From Lachnospiraceae bacterium UBA7188 (lineage in GTDB: Bacteria > Bacillota > Clostridia > Lachnospirales > Lachnospiraceae), in NCBI GenBank assembly GCA_002490995.1, contig DKVC01000134.1, positions 1 through 17,769 of the forward strand: a stretch of 17,769 bases of DNA, in the 5' to 3' direction. The translations under genes and the position numbers were made by a program. Below the pieces are notes generated by a model. The model had not been told where the DNA came from and searched no databases. It was given only the letters and a program-made list of their open reading frames with translations. Below, piece after piece: positions 1-6,798 of the stretch (position 1 is its first letter; the number at the start of each line of letters is the position of its first letter).

Positions 1-257
1 TGTCAAAGTGGGATAAACTATTAACACGTATTTGCTCTTTATCAAAAGATATTCGGTTTGATGAATTGCGTAAGGTGTTAGAGAACTGTGGATATGAGAT
101 GAATGCCCCCGGAAGTGGAAGCAGCCATTATACGTTTTGAAATAAAGAGTGTAATCCAATTACGATACCAAAGCATGAGCCAATTAAGAAAGTTTATGTT
201 GAGATGGTAAAACAGATCGTAGAAAGTGAGGAAAGAAACGATGAAAACGCTGAATGA
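1..257 (+). pseudogene. hicA: HicA-type toxin, inactivated by an internal TGA (5' base missing at window edge)
   Basis: Reading frame 3 from the first bases gives a HicA-like mRNA interferase (a small dsRBD-fold RNase that cleaves mRNA). The start codon appears to be ATG with its A just outside the window. Visible landmarks are an N-terminal stretch with FDELRKVLENCGYEM, then a Gly/Ser-rich GSGSSHYTF segment containing the family's catalytic His, then a C-terminal ITIPKHEPIKKVYVEMV segment. Between them, right after SHYTF, codon 47 (138-140) is TGA. Family members usually have Arg here (FRN or FRH), so a single CGA to TGA change explains it. The frame is otherwise open to the stop at 255-257, which overlaps hicB by 17 bp, the usual toxin-antitoxin coupling. 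The intact reading would be about 85 residues. The toxin is probably dead unless the stop is a sequencing error. Confidence 0.8.
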
Positions 258-603
258 TTATATGGCAATGTCTTATCGGATGGAAATTGTGGAGGATAAG
301 GATGAAGGAGGTTTTGTGGTTTCTTACCCTGATTTGCCGGGATGTATTACCTGTGGTGAAACAGTAGAGAAAGCGGTGGCAAATGCATCGGATGCTAAGA
401 GAGAATGGATTGAAGCAGCACTTGAAGAGGGGATTAAGATTAATGAACCGGATAATCTGGAAGATTATTCTGGTCAGTTTAAATTGAGATTACCCCGTAG
501 TTTGCATCGCCTATTGGCAGAGCATTCCAAAAGAGAAGGCATCAGTATGAATCAGTATTGTGTGTATCTTCTTTCAAGAAATGATGCTGTTTATTCAAAA
601 TAA
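241..603 (+). CDS. hicB: HicB antitoxin with N-terminal HicB fold and C-terminal ribbon-helix-helix
   Basis: A 120-residue antitoxin that normally binds HicA and represses the hicAB promoter. The N-terminal half carries the HicB partial RNase H fold signature: VEDKDEGGFVVSYPDLPGC, then a conserved TCGETVEKAVANA segment. The C-terminal part, FKLRLPRSLHRLLAEHSKREG followed by ISMNQYCVYLL, is a typical ribbon-helix-helix DNA-binding domain. The ATG at 241 is chosen over the in-frame GTG at 226 because the purine-rich gtgaggaaag lies at the right distance upstream of 241. The gene overlaps the end of the broken hicA. With no working toxin it may now act as an orphan repressor or be on its way to loss. 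Function is from family knowledge; the domains are clear in sequence. Confidence 0.9.
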   Translation: MKTLNDYMAMSYRMEIVEDKDEGGFVVSYPDLPGCITCGETVEKAVANASDAKREWIEAALEEGIKINEPDNLEDYSGQFKLRLPRSLHRLLAEHSKREGISMNQYCVYLLSRNDAVYSK

Positions 604-677
604 AACGACAATATGATATTGAAAAGACGGCAACATGCTTATAATTTGCCTGGAAAGTTGTTGTGATTGGAGGTTTT

Positions 678-1031
678 ATGTCGAAGGTTGATGTTTCGTT
701 TTCAGAAAGTTGGAACACTGTGAAGGGTGTGCTTCTTAATGACGGAATACAAGTGTCTTCGTGTGAGGTATTCTGTGGCGGCAGTTATATGTCGATAATA
801 AGGTGGAATACTGTAAAGAACTGCCAGAGGATGGGCTTCGGTTCGGACTTACTTAGGTGCACTCTGAGGCATTGCGTGGACGTGTATGGGAAGCCGGAGA
901 GAATGTATTATGAGTGGGATATGGTGAATCAGTACGTGATGGATTGGCTTGTCAGGGTCTTTGGCGCAGAGCATCAATCATATGAGATTTATACTCTTGA
1001 TGTTTATAAGGTTTTGGAATTTGTGTGTTGA
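678..1031 (+). CDS. Short GNAT-like N-acetyltransferase domain protein
   Basis: A 117-residue protein. The ATG at 678 is preceded by ggagg at 669-673; an in-frame GTG at 663 would lie upstream of that site and is less likely. The central QRMGFGSDLLRCTL segment matches the acetyl-CoA pyrophosphate-binding motif A of GNAT enzymes (Q/RxxGxG/A, then a helix), and the following YYEWDMVNQYVMDWLVRVFGAE resembles the usual strand and helix ending in WLxxxFGA. It is shorter than most GNATs (140-170 residues), and the N-terminal donor half is reduced, so it could be a degenerate or minimal member. It lies 75 bp after hicB in the same orientation. Like hicAB it looks more AT-rich than pepF and the genes to the right, which fits an acquired segment. 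The substrate is unknown. Confidence 0.5.
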   Translation: MSKVDVSFSESWNTVKGVLLNDGIQVSSCEVFCGGSYMSIIRWNTVKNCQRMGFGSDLLRCTLRHCVDVYGKPERMYYEWDMVNQYVMDWLVRVFGAEHQSYEIYTLDVYKVLEFVC

Positions 1032-1373
1032 AGGATAAAAGATTTAGTCAATATATGTTGAAGGTATTGAGATAAAGCTAACCAGATACAAAATACTGCG
1101 GGATATGAGTTTGATTGTTCGGTCGGCATCTTTTATGAGGAACATATTTTCTCAGAAAAATGGTTAGCTCCTTTGGAAAAGAAGCGATCATGCTATATTT
1201 CCATGGAAAAATAAGCCTCCATGTGATAAGATATAAAAGCAGGTCTAAAAACAACGCAGGACAAACCGACAGCGAAAACAGCCCATATGTGGTAATGTAC
1301 GGAAGCATTGGCAAAACACCAGGCTTTGATCAAAAACGCAACAGGCTTTCATAGTCCGAACGGAGAATAATAC
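1032..1373. other. Intergenic region without a convincing gene; 9-bp inverted repeat
   Basis: Open frames here (1160-1354 on plus, 1078-1314 on minus) are short, overlap each other and show no recognisable domain. The one structured element is a perfect inverted repeat, AGCTAACCA at 1076-1084 and TGGTTAGCT at 1161-1169, spanning about 94 bp. It could be a decayed small mobile element or a chance repeat. Confidence 0.4.
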
Positions 1374-2204
1374 ATGGAAAAAATACTATATGTGACAGAT
1401 TTAGACGGCACACTGTTAAACAGAAATGAAAGAGTCAGCTCCGGCAGCATAGCAATAATCAACGCCCTGATTGCCAGGGGAATGCTGTTCACTTATGCCA
1501 CGGCAAGGTCGCTGGTGTCCGCATCCGTCGTTACCGGCGGACTGACTGCCGACATTCCGGTCATTGTATATAACGGCGCCTTTATTATACATGCCGCAAC
1601 GGGGAAAGTCCTGTCACGGGAAGATTTCCAGGAAGCAGAGCGTCAAACCATAGTAAGCGTTCTTGAAAAATACAACATTAACCCTCTCGTTTACTCTTTT
1701 GTAGACGGCATGGAGAAGGTCTCATGGGTAAAGGGCGCCGAAAACGAAGGAATCCGGCACTATCTGGATATGCGGAAAGGAGACCGCCGTCTGCGCCCTG
1801 TGGAAACAAAAGAGCTGCTCTATCAGGGAAGCATGTTCTATTTCACCTGTATCGGGGAAAAGGATACTCTCCGGCCCATATACGATATCTTTTCCAATGA
1901 CCCGCGGTACCGCTGTACTTTTCAGCAGGAATTGTACCGTCCCGAATTCTGGTGCGAGATCATGCCCGCAAAAGCCACGAAGGCATATGCCGTTCGAAAG
2001 CTGAAGAAACTTCTGCACTGTGATAAGGTCGTCTCCTTCGGTGATGCCGTCAACGATATTCCCATGTTTGAGGCATCGGATGAGGCTTACGCCATGGAGA
2101 ACGCCGTACCGGAATTGAAAAGCGCGGCTACAGGAATCATCGGCAGCAACGAGGAGGACGGAGTCGCCCGGTGGCTGAGCGAAAACGCTGTCATAATGAG
2201 CTGA
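1374..2204 (+). CDS. Cof-type HAD-superfamily phosphatase
   Basis: A 276-residue cytoplasmic phosphatase of the HAD superfamily, Cof/YidA-like subclass IIB, a group that dephosphorylates sugar phosphates, FMN-type cofactors and similar small molecules. Motif I is DLDGTLL with D9 (nucleophile) and D11. Motif II is the Thr of YATARS (T43). Motif III is a Lys in PAKATKAYAV (K200 or K203). Motif IV is GDAVNDIPMF with D224 and D228 for Mg2+. The region between about residues 80 and 190 is the alpha/beta C2B cap that sets substrate choice. The ATG at 1374 follows cggaga at a normal distance. The gene stands alone: no same-strand neighbour within 300 bp upstream and none close downstream. The specific substrate cannot be read from the sequence. 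Confidence 0.92.
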   Translation: MEKILYVTDLDGTLLNRNERVSSGSIAIINALIARGMLFTYATARSLVSASVVTGGLTADIPVIVYNGAFIIHAATGKVLSREDFQEAERQTIVSVLEKYNINPLVYSFVDGMEKVSWVKGAENEGIRHYLDMRKGDRRLRPVETKELLYQGSMFYFTCIGEKDTLRPIYDIFSNDPRYRCTFQQELYRPEFWCEIMPAKATKAYAVRKLKKLLHCDKVVSFGDAVNDIPMFEASDEAYAMENAVPELKSAATGIIGSNEEDGVARWLSENAVIMS

Positions 2205-2334
2205 CTCCGTCTATCAAACATAAAAAAAGGATTCAGGATGCCAAAAAAGTGTTGTGTCAGTGCAGTTTTTCCAACAACCTTTCCGAAAAAGAATGACTGA
2301 CAGTGCCCTGTCGAAACTGGCACCCTGGCTGGGA

Positions 2335-2460
2335 TCAGGATGTCATGATAATGGTTTTGGGCGGAAGCGCAATACCCTCTGGAATAAAAATTGCTTCATA
2401 TAGAAAATGACCCAGTAATGGATATTCCGGTTTTTGTATTTCCCGTATCACATAGCCCAT
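2335..2460 (-). pseudogene. N-terminal fragment of a GNAT acetyltransferase
   Basis: On the minus strand an ATG at 2460 with an excellent gggagg ribosome binding site encodes only 41 residues before a stop. The peptide reads VIREIQKPEYPLL, LYEAIFIPEG, then PPKTII. This matches the N-terminal strand and helix of a Firmicute GNAT family in which EYPLLxxFLYEAIFxPEG and PPxxII are followed by a longer acetyl-CoA-binding part. That part is absent: the frame ends right after PPKTII, and I see no continuation in the other frames down to the HAD gene. The start region is well preserved while the rest is deleted, which suggests a fairly recent truncation. It could alternatively be expressed as a short peptide, but I see no sign of function. 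Confidence 0.6.
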
Positions 2461-2760
2461 GGCTGACCTCCCGATTCCGTTTCCTCCATATATTTTAGCA
2501 CAATTCAGATAATACGACAGCAAAAATTTATCATAAGAGCCAGACAGCGGAATGAAACCTATGATTTCGCTCTGAAAGATTACTGTCGGCTGCGAGTTAG
2601 TCCGGCTGCGGCAGCTGATGTAGAAGAATCTGGCCGCAATCCTGAACGGGTACAGAGAGAATCACGGCAATAGGTACAGTCAACTGCGTTTTCAGCACCT
2701 ATGACCACCTCCGCGCTTTATTATACGATTTTTTAATGAAAAACTCTTAAAGTGATGTAT
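2461..2760. other. Non-coding stretch, probably decayed
   Basis: No frame on either strand gives a recognisable protein. The minus-strand frames upstream of the GNAT fragment contain several stops. The minus strand has a purine-rich ggaggtgg around 2705-2712, like a ribosome binding site, but no convincing start or product follows it. Confidence 0.3.
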
Positions 2761-2776
2761 TTTTACCAAAATGATG

Positions 2777-2782
2777 TATAAT
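2777..2782 (+). promoter_or_regulatory. Probable -10 element of the pepF promoter
   Basis: A perfect TATAAT lies 51 bp upstream of the pepF start codon, in an AT-rich region. No good -35 hexamer sits 16-18 bp upstream; the nearest bases give only a weak match. The assignment rests on the -10 and its position. Confidence 0.5.
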
Positions 2783-2832
2783 AGTATCTATCATTATTAC
2801 ATAGGCTTGATTAGAAGACGGAAAGGAAGAAT

Positions 2833-4629
2833 ATGGCAAAAGAATTATTAAAAAGAAATCAAGTAAAAGAAGAATTTACCTGGGACCTGAGCGCCCTGTG
2901 CACAGACAGCGATGCCTGGGAATCCTCCATTGCTCTGATCCAGGAGGAAGCGTCCCGCCTGGCACAAATGGAGGGGCATCTTGCGGACAGCGCGGAATCT
3001 CTGCTGTCTTTCCTCACTCAGCTGGAGGAAATGGAGAAAAAAGCAGATCTTGCCGCCAACTATGCCATGCGGCTCAGCGATCAGGATGTGGGCAATACCG
3101 CAAACCAGGCCATGGTCCAGAAGCTGCGCAGCATTAACGCCCGCATCTCCAGCCAGTTGGCCTTCGCCGATCCCGAAATTCTGGAAATCAATGCGGAAAC
3201 CCTGGATCGGTTCTATGCCGAACAGCCCGGGCTGGAGGCATACCGCAAGTACATCCAGGAAATCCAGCGCCTGAAGCCCCACCGCCTGTCCGCGGAGATG
3301 GAGCGCCTGCTGGCAATGACACAGGAAATGTCCGGTGTCCCCAGCGAGACATTCTCTGTCTTTAACAATGCTGACCTGAAGCTTCCCGAGATGAAGGACG
3401 AAGATGGAGAGACCGTCCGCATCACCCACGGCCGATACGGCACTCTGGTAGAGTCCGCCGATCGCCGGGTACGCAGGGAAGCCTTCGAAAAAATGTATGC
3501 GACTTACAAACAGTTCGAGAATACACTGGCCAGTCTCTACAGCGGGCAGATCAAGAAGCTGATGTTTTATGCCAAAGCCCGCAAATACTCTTCCACCCTG
3601 GAAGCGGCGCTGGACCGGAATAATGTCTCTCCTGCGGTATATGAAAACCTGCTTACCACCATAAACGCCAATCTGGACAAAATGTACCGCTATGTCCGCC
3701 TGCGCAAACGACTGCTCGGCCTGGACGAGCTGCATATGTACGATGTGTATACTCCCATTATTCCAGATGCAGCCAAAAAGGTCAGCTTCGAGGAAGCGAA
3801 GAAAACCGTCCTGAAAGCCCTGGCTCCCCTGGGAGAAGACTATGTGGAGCTGCTGCGGGAAGGCTTCAGCAACCGCTGGATTGATGTGTACGAAAATGAG
3901 GGAAAACGCAGCGGCGCTTACTCTGCCGGAGCCTACGGCGCACATCCCTATGTACTGCTGAATTACAATGACACCCTGGACAATATGTTCACCCTGGCCC
4001 ATGAGATGGGACATTCTCTCCACACGCACTATTCCAACACGGCGCAGCCGTATTTCTACTCAAATTATAAGATTTTTGTGGCTGAGGTTGCTTCCACCTG
4101 CAACGAGGTACTTCTGATGGAATATCTGCTGAAAAACACCACAGATACCAAAGAACGGGCGTATCTGCTCAACCACTATCTGGACAGCTTTAAGGGCACG
4201 GTATTCCGCCAGACCATGTTTGCGGAATTTGAGAAGAAAACAAACGCCATGGCGGAAGCAGGCGAAAGCCTTACCGCGCAGGTTCTGGACGAGGTTTACT
4301 ATGAGCTGAACCAACGCTATTTCGGCCCGGATATCATTTCCGACCCCTGCATTGCATGGGAATGGGCCAGGATTCCGCATTTTTATTATAATTTCTACGT
4401 TTACCAGTATGCTACAGGCTTTTCCGCCGCAGTGGCCATCGCACGGAATATCCTGAAAGAAGGCGCCCCCGCAGTGGCAAGGTACAAGGAATTTTTATCC
4501 GGCGGATGCTCGCAGCCTCCTGTGGAGCTGCTGAAAATCGCCGGTGTGGACCTTGAGACATCCCGCCCGATCCAGGAAGCAATGGATGTCTTCGGCGAAG
4601 TTCTGGATGAAATCGAGAAACTGGTGTAA
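2833..4629 (+). CDS. pepF: Oligoendopeptidase F, M3B family zinc metallopeptidase
   Basis: A 598-residue cytoplasmic peptidase that cleaves oligopeptides of roughly 7-17 residues, with roles in peptide turnover. The thermolysin-type zinc motif HEMGH is at residues 390-394, and the third zinc ligand is E418 in the VAEVASTCNE segment, as expected for M3 enzymes. The N-terminal third (about 1-190) is the helical oligoendopeptidase F N-terminal domain, and the C-terminal end has the conserved SGGCSQPPVELLKIAGVD segment. Length matches the family (about 600). The ATG at 2833 has ggaaaggaag just upstream. The gene is monocistronic, ending towards a minus-strand gene with a large hairpin between them. 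All catalytic residues are present, so it should be active. Confidence 0.97.
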   Translation: MAKELLKRNQVKEEFTWDLSALCTDSDAWESSIALIQEEASRLAQMEGHLADSAESLLSFLTQLEEMEKKADLAANYAMRLSDQDVGNTANQAMVQKLRSINARISSQLAFADPEILEINAETLDRFYAEQPGLEAYRKYIQEIQRLKPHRLSAEMERLLAMTQEMSGVPSETFSVFNNADLKLPEMKDEDGETVRITHGRYGTLVESADRRVRREAFEKMYATYKQFENTLASLYSGQIKKLMFYAKARKYSSTLEAALDRNNVSPAVYENLLTTINANLDKMYRYVRLRKRLLGLDELHMYDVYTPIIPDAAKKVSFEEAKKTVLKALAPLGEDYVELLREGFSNRWIDVYENEGKRSGAYSAGAYGAHPYVLLNYNDTLDNMFTLAHEMGHSLHTHYSNTAQPYFYSNYKIFVAEVASTCNEVLLMEYLLKNTTDTKERAYLLNHYLDSFKGTVFRQTMFAEFEKKTNAMAEAGESLTAQVLDEVYYELNQRYFGPDIISDPCIAWEWARIPHFYYNFYVYQYATGFSAAVAIARNILKEGAPAVARYKEFLSGGCSQPPVELLKIAGVDLETSRPIQEAMDVFGEVLDEIEKLV

Positions 4630-4671
4630 ATACATCGCAGCACTGAACACTGCCTTACGCTATGCTGCGGA

Positions 4672-4772
4672 AAGGGGCTGTCACATTAAGAAACTCTGCA
4701 CAAGATACAGGATATCCGGTAACCGGCCATATCTATATCTGGTGTCTATGAACCTTAATGCGGCAGCCCCTT
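4672..4772. repeat. Large imperfect hairpin / palindromic element between convergent genes
   Basis: AAGGGGCTG (4672-4680) pairs with CAGCCCCTT (4764-4772). Pairing continues inward through one G-U and one C-G pair, skips a mismatch, then CATTAAG (4684-4690) pairs with CTTAATG (4754-4760), making an outer stem of about 19 positions. A second stem lies inside: AGATA with TATCT, GATAT with ATATC, and CCGG with CCGG around a TAA loop (4703-4740). The whole 101 bases can fold on either strand. It lies 42 bp after pepF and 58 bp beyond the end of the convergent gene at 4831. It could serve as a two-way terminator, although I see no long T-tract, or be a dispersed palindromic repeat or miniature element. 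Confidence 0.7.
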
Positions 4773-4830
4773 CATACCCGGACACAGAAATCCATATCTC
4801 ACGGAAGCCATGGAAAAATCCGGGAAATCT

Positions 4831-5652
4831 TTACAGAGAAATATCGACAGTGCTCCCTGCCTCAGGGACCGCCTGGGAAGCCACCTCTGCCGCCGTCCTT
4901 CCGTCCGTCTGAACCGGTATCTCCACGCCGGCCAGCTGCAGAGACACGCCGCTGTTGGAGGAGGCAGAGTCCTGCCTTTCCTTTTCCAGCTGGCTGAAAA
5001 GCGCCCGCAGGTATTTCATGTCTGCCTCCACGATTTCCCGCATTTCATCTGCCCTGTGCTTCTTCTTCAGCTGTTCCAGTTCCTGGGGATCCATGTCCGT
5101 ATTCACTGTCTGCATCAGCTCCATCATTTCCAGTTCCTGCTCCTGGGACAGTTCCTCCATTTCCTCCTGCAGCTCCTGCATGAGTTCCTCCAATTCTTCG
5201 GCGCTCATCTCGGCGAAGTCAGAAAGCTCCATCTCCTGTCCGTTTTCTTCCCTGCCCTCTCCGTCAAGGCTCGTCTGCCATGTTCCGCCGCCATGTTTTT
5301 CGATATACTCCTCCTGCTGGAGATGCTTCATCCGCTTCTTCGCAACGCGCTCCATCCGCTCCGCATGGCGGATTGCAGCTCTGACCTCTCTGTCATTATA
5401 CTGCCCGCTCACCAGCTTCCTGCGCAGATTCACTGTCTCGGTCTTGGCGCTGGCAAGAACCTGCCTCGCATTTCCGGAAGTGGTAGCCTGGGTAATCATG
5501 GTGGAAATCCGCCGCTGCTTGTATCCCAGTTTTTTCAGCTTCTTCAGACTCTGGCTGTGAATCGTAATCGTGCCCACGCTGGAGCCGTCTGGCCTCTTGA
5601 TAGTAATCTGTCTTACGCCGGTGTTCCTGTTTGTGTTAACCTCTATGCTCAT
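4831..5652 (-). CDS. Conserved protein of unknown function, Glu-rich coiled coil
   Basis: A 273-residue soluble protein with no signal peptide or membrane segment. I place the start at the ATG at 5652, which has aaggggg seven bases upstream; the ATG at 5685 extends the frame by 11 residues but lacks a good binding site. Residues about 1-45 contain a short beta-rich start (VRQITIKRPDGSSVGTITI). A very basic helical segment follows (about 45-120, KKLKKLGYKQRRISTMITQA to RMERVAKKRMKHLQQEE), then an extremely acidic Glu/Met/Leu-rich coiled coil (about 140-220), then a polar tail. The basic middle with its KTETVNLRRKLVSG and AIRHAERMERVAKKR pattern resembles a hypothetical family I associate with Lachnospiraceae. 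No function is known to me. The opposite charges of the two halves suggest self-folding or scaffolding, which is a guess. Confidence 0.85.
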   Translation of the reverse strand: MSIEVNTNRNTGVRQITIKRPDGSSVGTITIHSQSLKKLKKLGYKQRRISTMITQATTSGNARQVLASAKTETVNLRRKLVSGQYNDREVRAAIRHAERMERVAKKRMKHLQQEEYIEKHGGGTWQTSLDGEGREENGQEMELSDFAEMSAEELEELMQELQEEMEELSQEQELEMMELMQTVNTDMDPQELEQLKKKHRADEMREIVEADMKYLRALFSQLEKERQDSASSNSGVSLQLAGVEIPVQTDGRTAAEVASQAVPEAGSTVDISL

Positions 5653-5861
5653 ATTGTGACCCCCTTGTCCATTTGCCGCATCCATGCGTTTTCCGGCTTT
5701 TCCATTTATATCGGCTTATTATCTGAAAAATATAATGAAAGTTTTATCGGAATTCCTGTCCTAAAAATTCTCAAAAAACTCCTTTTGTTCATAAATATTT
5801 CAATTGCCTCATTGCATCTGTGTTTTCTTTGCAGTATGCTTGTGGTAGGGAGGTGTGTATT

Positions 5862-6377
5862 ATGGCAAACGAAGAGACAAAAGATTTCAATGCGATGCTC
5901 AGGGACAGTAAGGATATGCCGAAGTTCCAGATTATTACGGATGAAAAAAGCATAAAGAAGTATGGCGGAAACAGAATGTATTTTGCGCCGCCCATTGATT
6001 ATGACAGAATAATGAAGCTTGTGCCTTTTGGGAAACTGCTCACGGTGGGCGCAATCAGAGAATATTTTGCCAGACAAAACGGAGCCGATTTTACAGAGCC
6101 CATTACAGCCGGCATATTCGTCTCGATTGCTGCCTGGGCCAGTTTTCAACGAACAGAAGACAAGACGCCTTATTGGAGAACCTTGAAAGCGAACGGGGAA
6201 CTGAACCCAAAGTATCCCGGCGGTACCAAAGCCCAGAAAGAAATGCTGGAAAAAGAAGGGCATACCATTATTCAAAAGGGCAGAACGAATCTCCGATACT
6301 ATGTCAAGGATTATGAGCATGCATTATTTGTACTCACGGCCGAGAACATTTGCCAAACCTGCATGCATAACAAGTAA
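5862..6377 (+). CDS. MGMT-family alkyltransferase-like protein lacking the catalytic Cys
   Basis: A 171-residue protein starting at ATG 5862, with gggaggtg seven bases upstream. Residues about 45-135 match the DNA-binding domain of O6-alkylguanine-DNA alkyltransferases. YDRIMKLVPFGKLLTVGAIREYFA corresponds to the helix with the P-x-G-x-(L/V)-(T/L) turn, and LKANGELNPKYPGGTKAQKEMLEKEGH corresponds to the region behind the active site (sdGxlxxyxxGxxxKxxLLxxEG). Where active enzymes have PCHR, this one has P103-Y104-W105-R106, so the methyl-accepting cysteine is absent. It is therefore more like the alkyltransferase-like proteins, which bind alkylated DNA and may flag it for repair. The C-terminal tail after about residue 157 looks extended and ends 12 bp before a pseudogene fragment. 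Divergent from the gene at 4831-5652. Confidence 0.7.
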   Translation: MANEETKDFNAMLRDSKDMPKFQIITDEKSIKKYGGNRMYFAPPIDYDRIMKLVPFGKLLTVGAIREYFARQNGADFTEPITAGIFVSIAAWASFQRTEDKTPYWRTLKANGELNPKYPGGTKAQKEMLEKEGHTIIQKGRTNLRYYVKDYEHALFVLTAENICQTCMHNK

Positions 6378-6388
6378 ACGCTGGTGCA

Positions 6389-6575
6389 ATGCAAGGCAAA
6401 CGTCGGCTGGCAACAGAAAAAACCGCTCATATCACCGGGCAGGCCGCTTCCGTCATTGCACGCTGCGGCGACATCCCGGTCTATACCGCAGAACTGGTCG
6501 TGCTGACCCGGAGCACCGGTTATCAGCTGACCCGCGGCGTCCCGTGCGCCATGCGACGGCGCGCTGCCGGATGCC
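6389..6575 (+). pseudogene. Fragment of a TrmH/SpoU-family RNA methyltransferase
   Basis: The frame from 6389 encodes HITGQAASVIARCGDIPVYT, then LTRSTGYQLTRGVPCAMRR. This resembles the N-terminal substrate-binding part of SpoU/TrmH-type RNA methyltransferases, where an HITGxAxxIIxRCxxxPVYT block and a LTxxTGYxLTRGVLCAMRR block precede the knotted methyltransferase domain. After AMRR the expected next residues (ALPDxRE-like) appear in a different frame (ALPDAR around 6556-6573, then TAA), so a frameshift lies near 6553. The knotted catalytic domain is missing altogether. The piece begins 12 bp after the preceding gene, so a recombination joint is likely nearby. The assignment rests on remembered family patterns and needs a search. 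Confidence 0.55.
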
Positions 6576-6680
6576 CGTTAAATGCCCCGGGACTAATATA
6601 TACTGCACACCATTATAATTTGCAGTAACCAACAACGAAGCCACTATCACTACAGTGGCAGGCTATTGTCATTATAATGG

Positions 6681-6743
6681 CTTTGAGACCGCCAGCCATA
6701 TATGCTCGTCATGGGCAGATTTGTAAATTCTGGCGGTCTTGAG
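6681..6743. repeat. 10-bp perfect inverted repeat with 34-base loop
   Basis: AGACCGCCAG (6686-6695) and CTGGCGGTCT (6730-6739) are perfect inverted copies, with a few further wobble pairs outside. The element lies in the 223-bp non-coding stretch between the methyltransferase fragment and the end of the minus-strand ECF gene. No T-tract follows on either strand. It may be the end of a lost mobile element or a structured RNA. Nothing else recognisable is present between 6576 and 6798. Confidence 0.55.
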
Positions 6744-6798
6744 TATAGCTCATCCGGGGCAGAACGCAGAAATTTTTACACCGTACGACAACGATACT

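Noticed and set aside
1160..1354. 64-residue plus-strand frame before the HAD gene
   Set aside because: No good ribosome binding site and no recognisable domain; overlaps an equally unsupported minus-strand frame.
2848..4029. 393-residue open frame on the minus strand opposite pepF
   Set aside because: It lies wholly within pepF, has a composition typical of an antisense frame (Gly/Phe/Val/His-rich, no domain), and pepF has full catalytic motifs.
4810..5955. 381-residue open frame on the plus strand across the gene at 4831-5652 and into the MGMT-like gene
   Set aside because: Its Leu/Phe/His-rich sequence mirrors the Glu/Lys-rich minus-strand coding region; it crosses the divergent promoter region and runs into another gene in a different frame.
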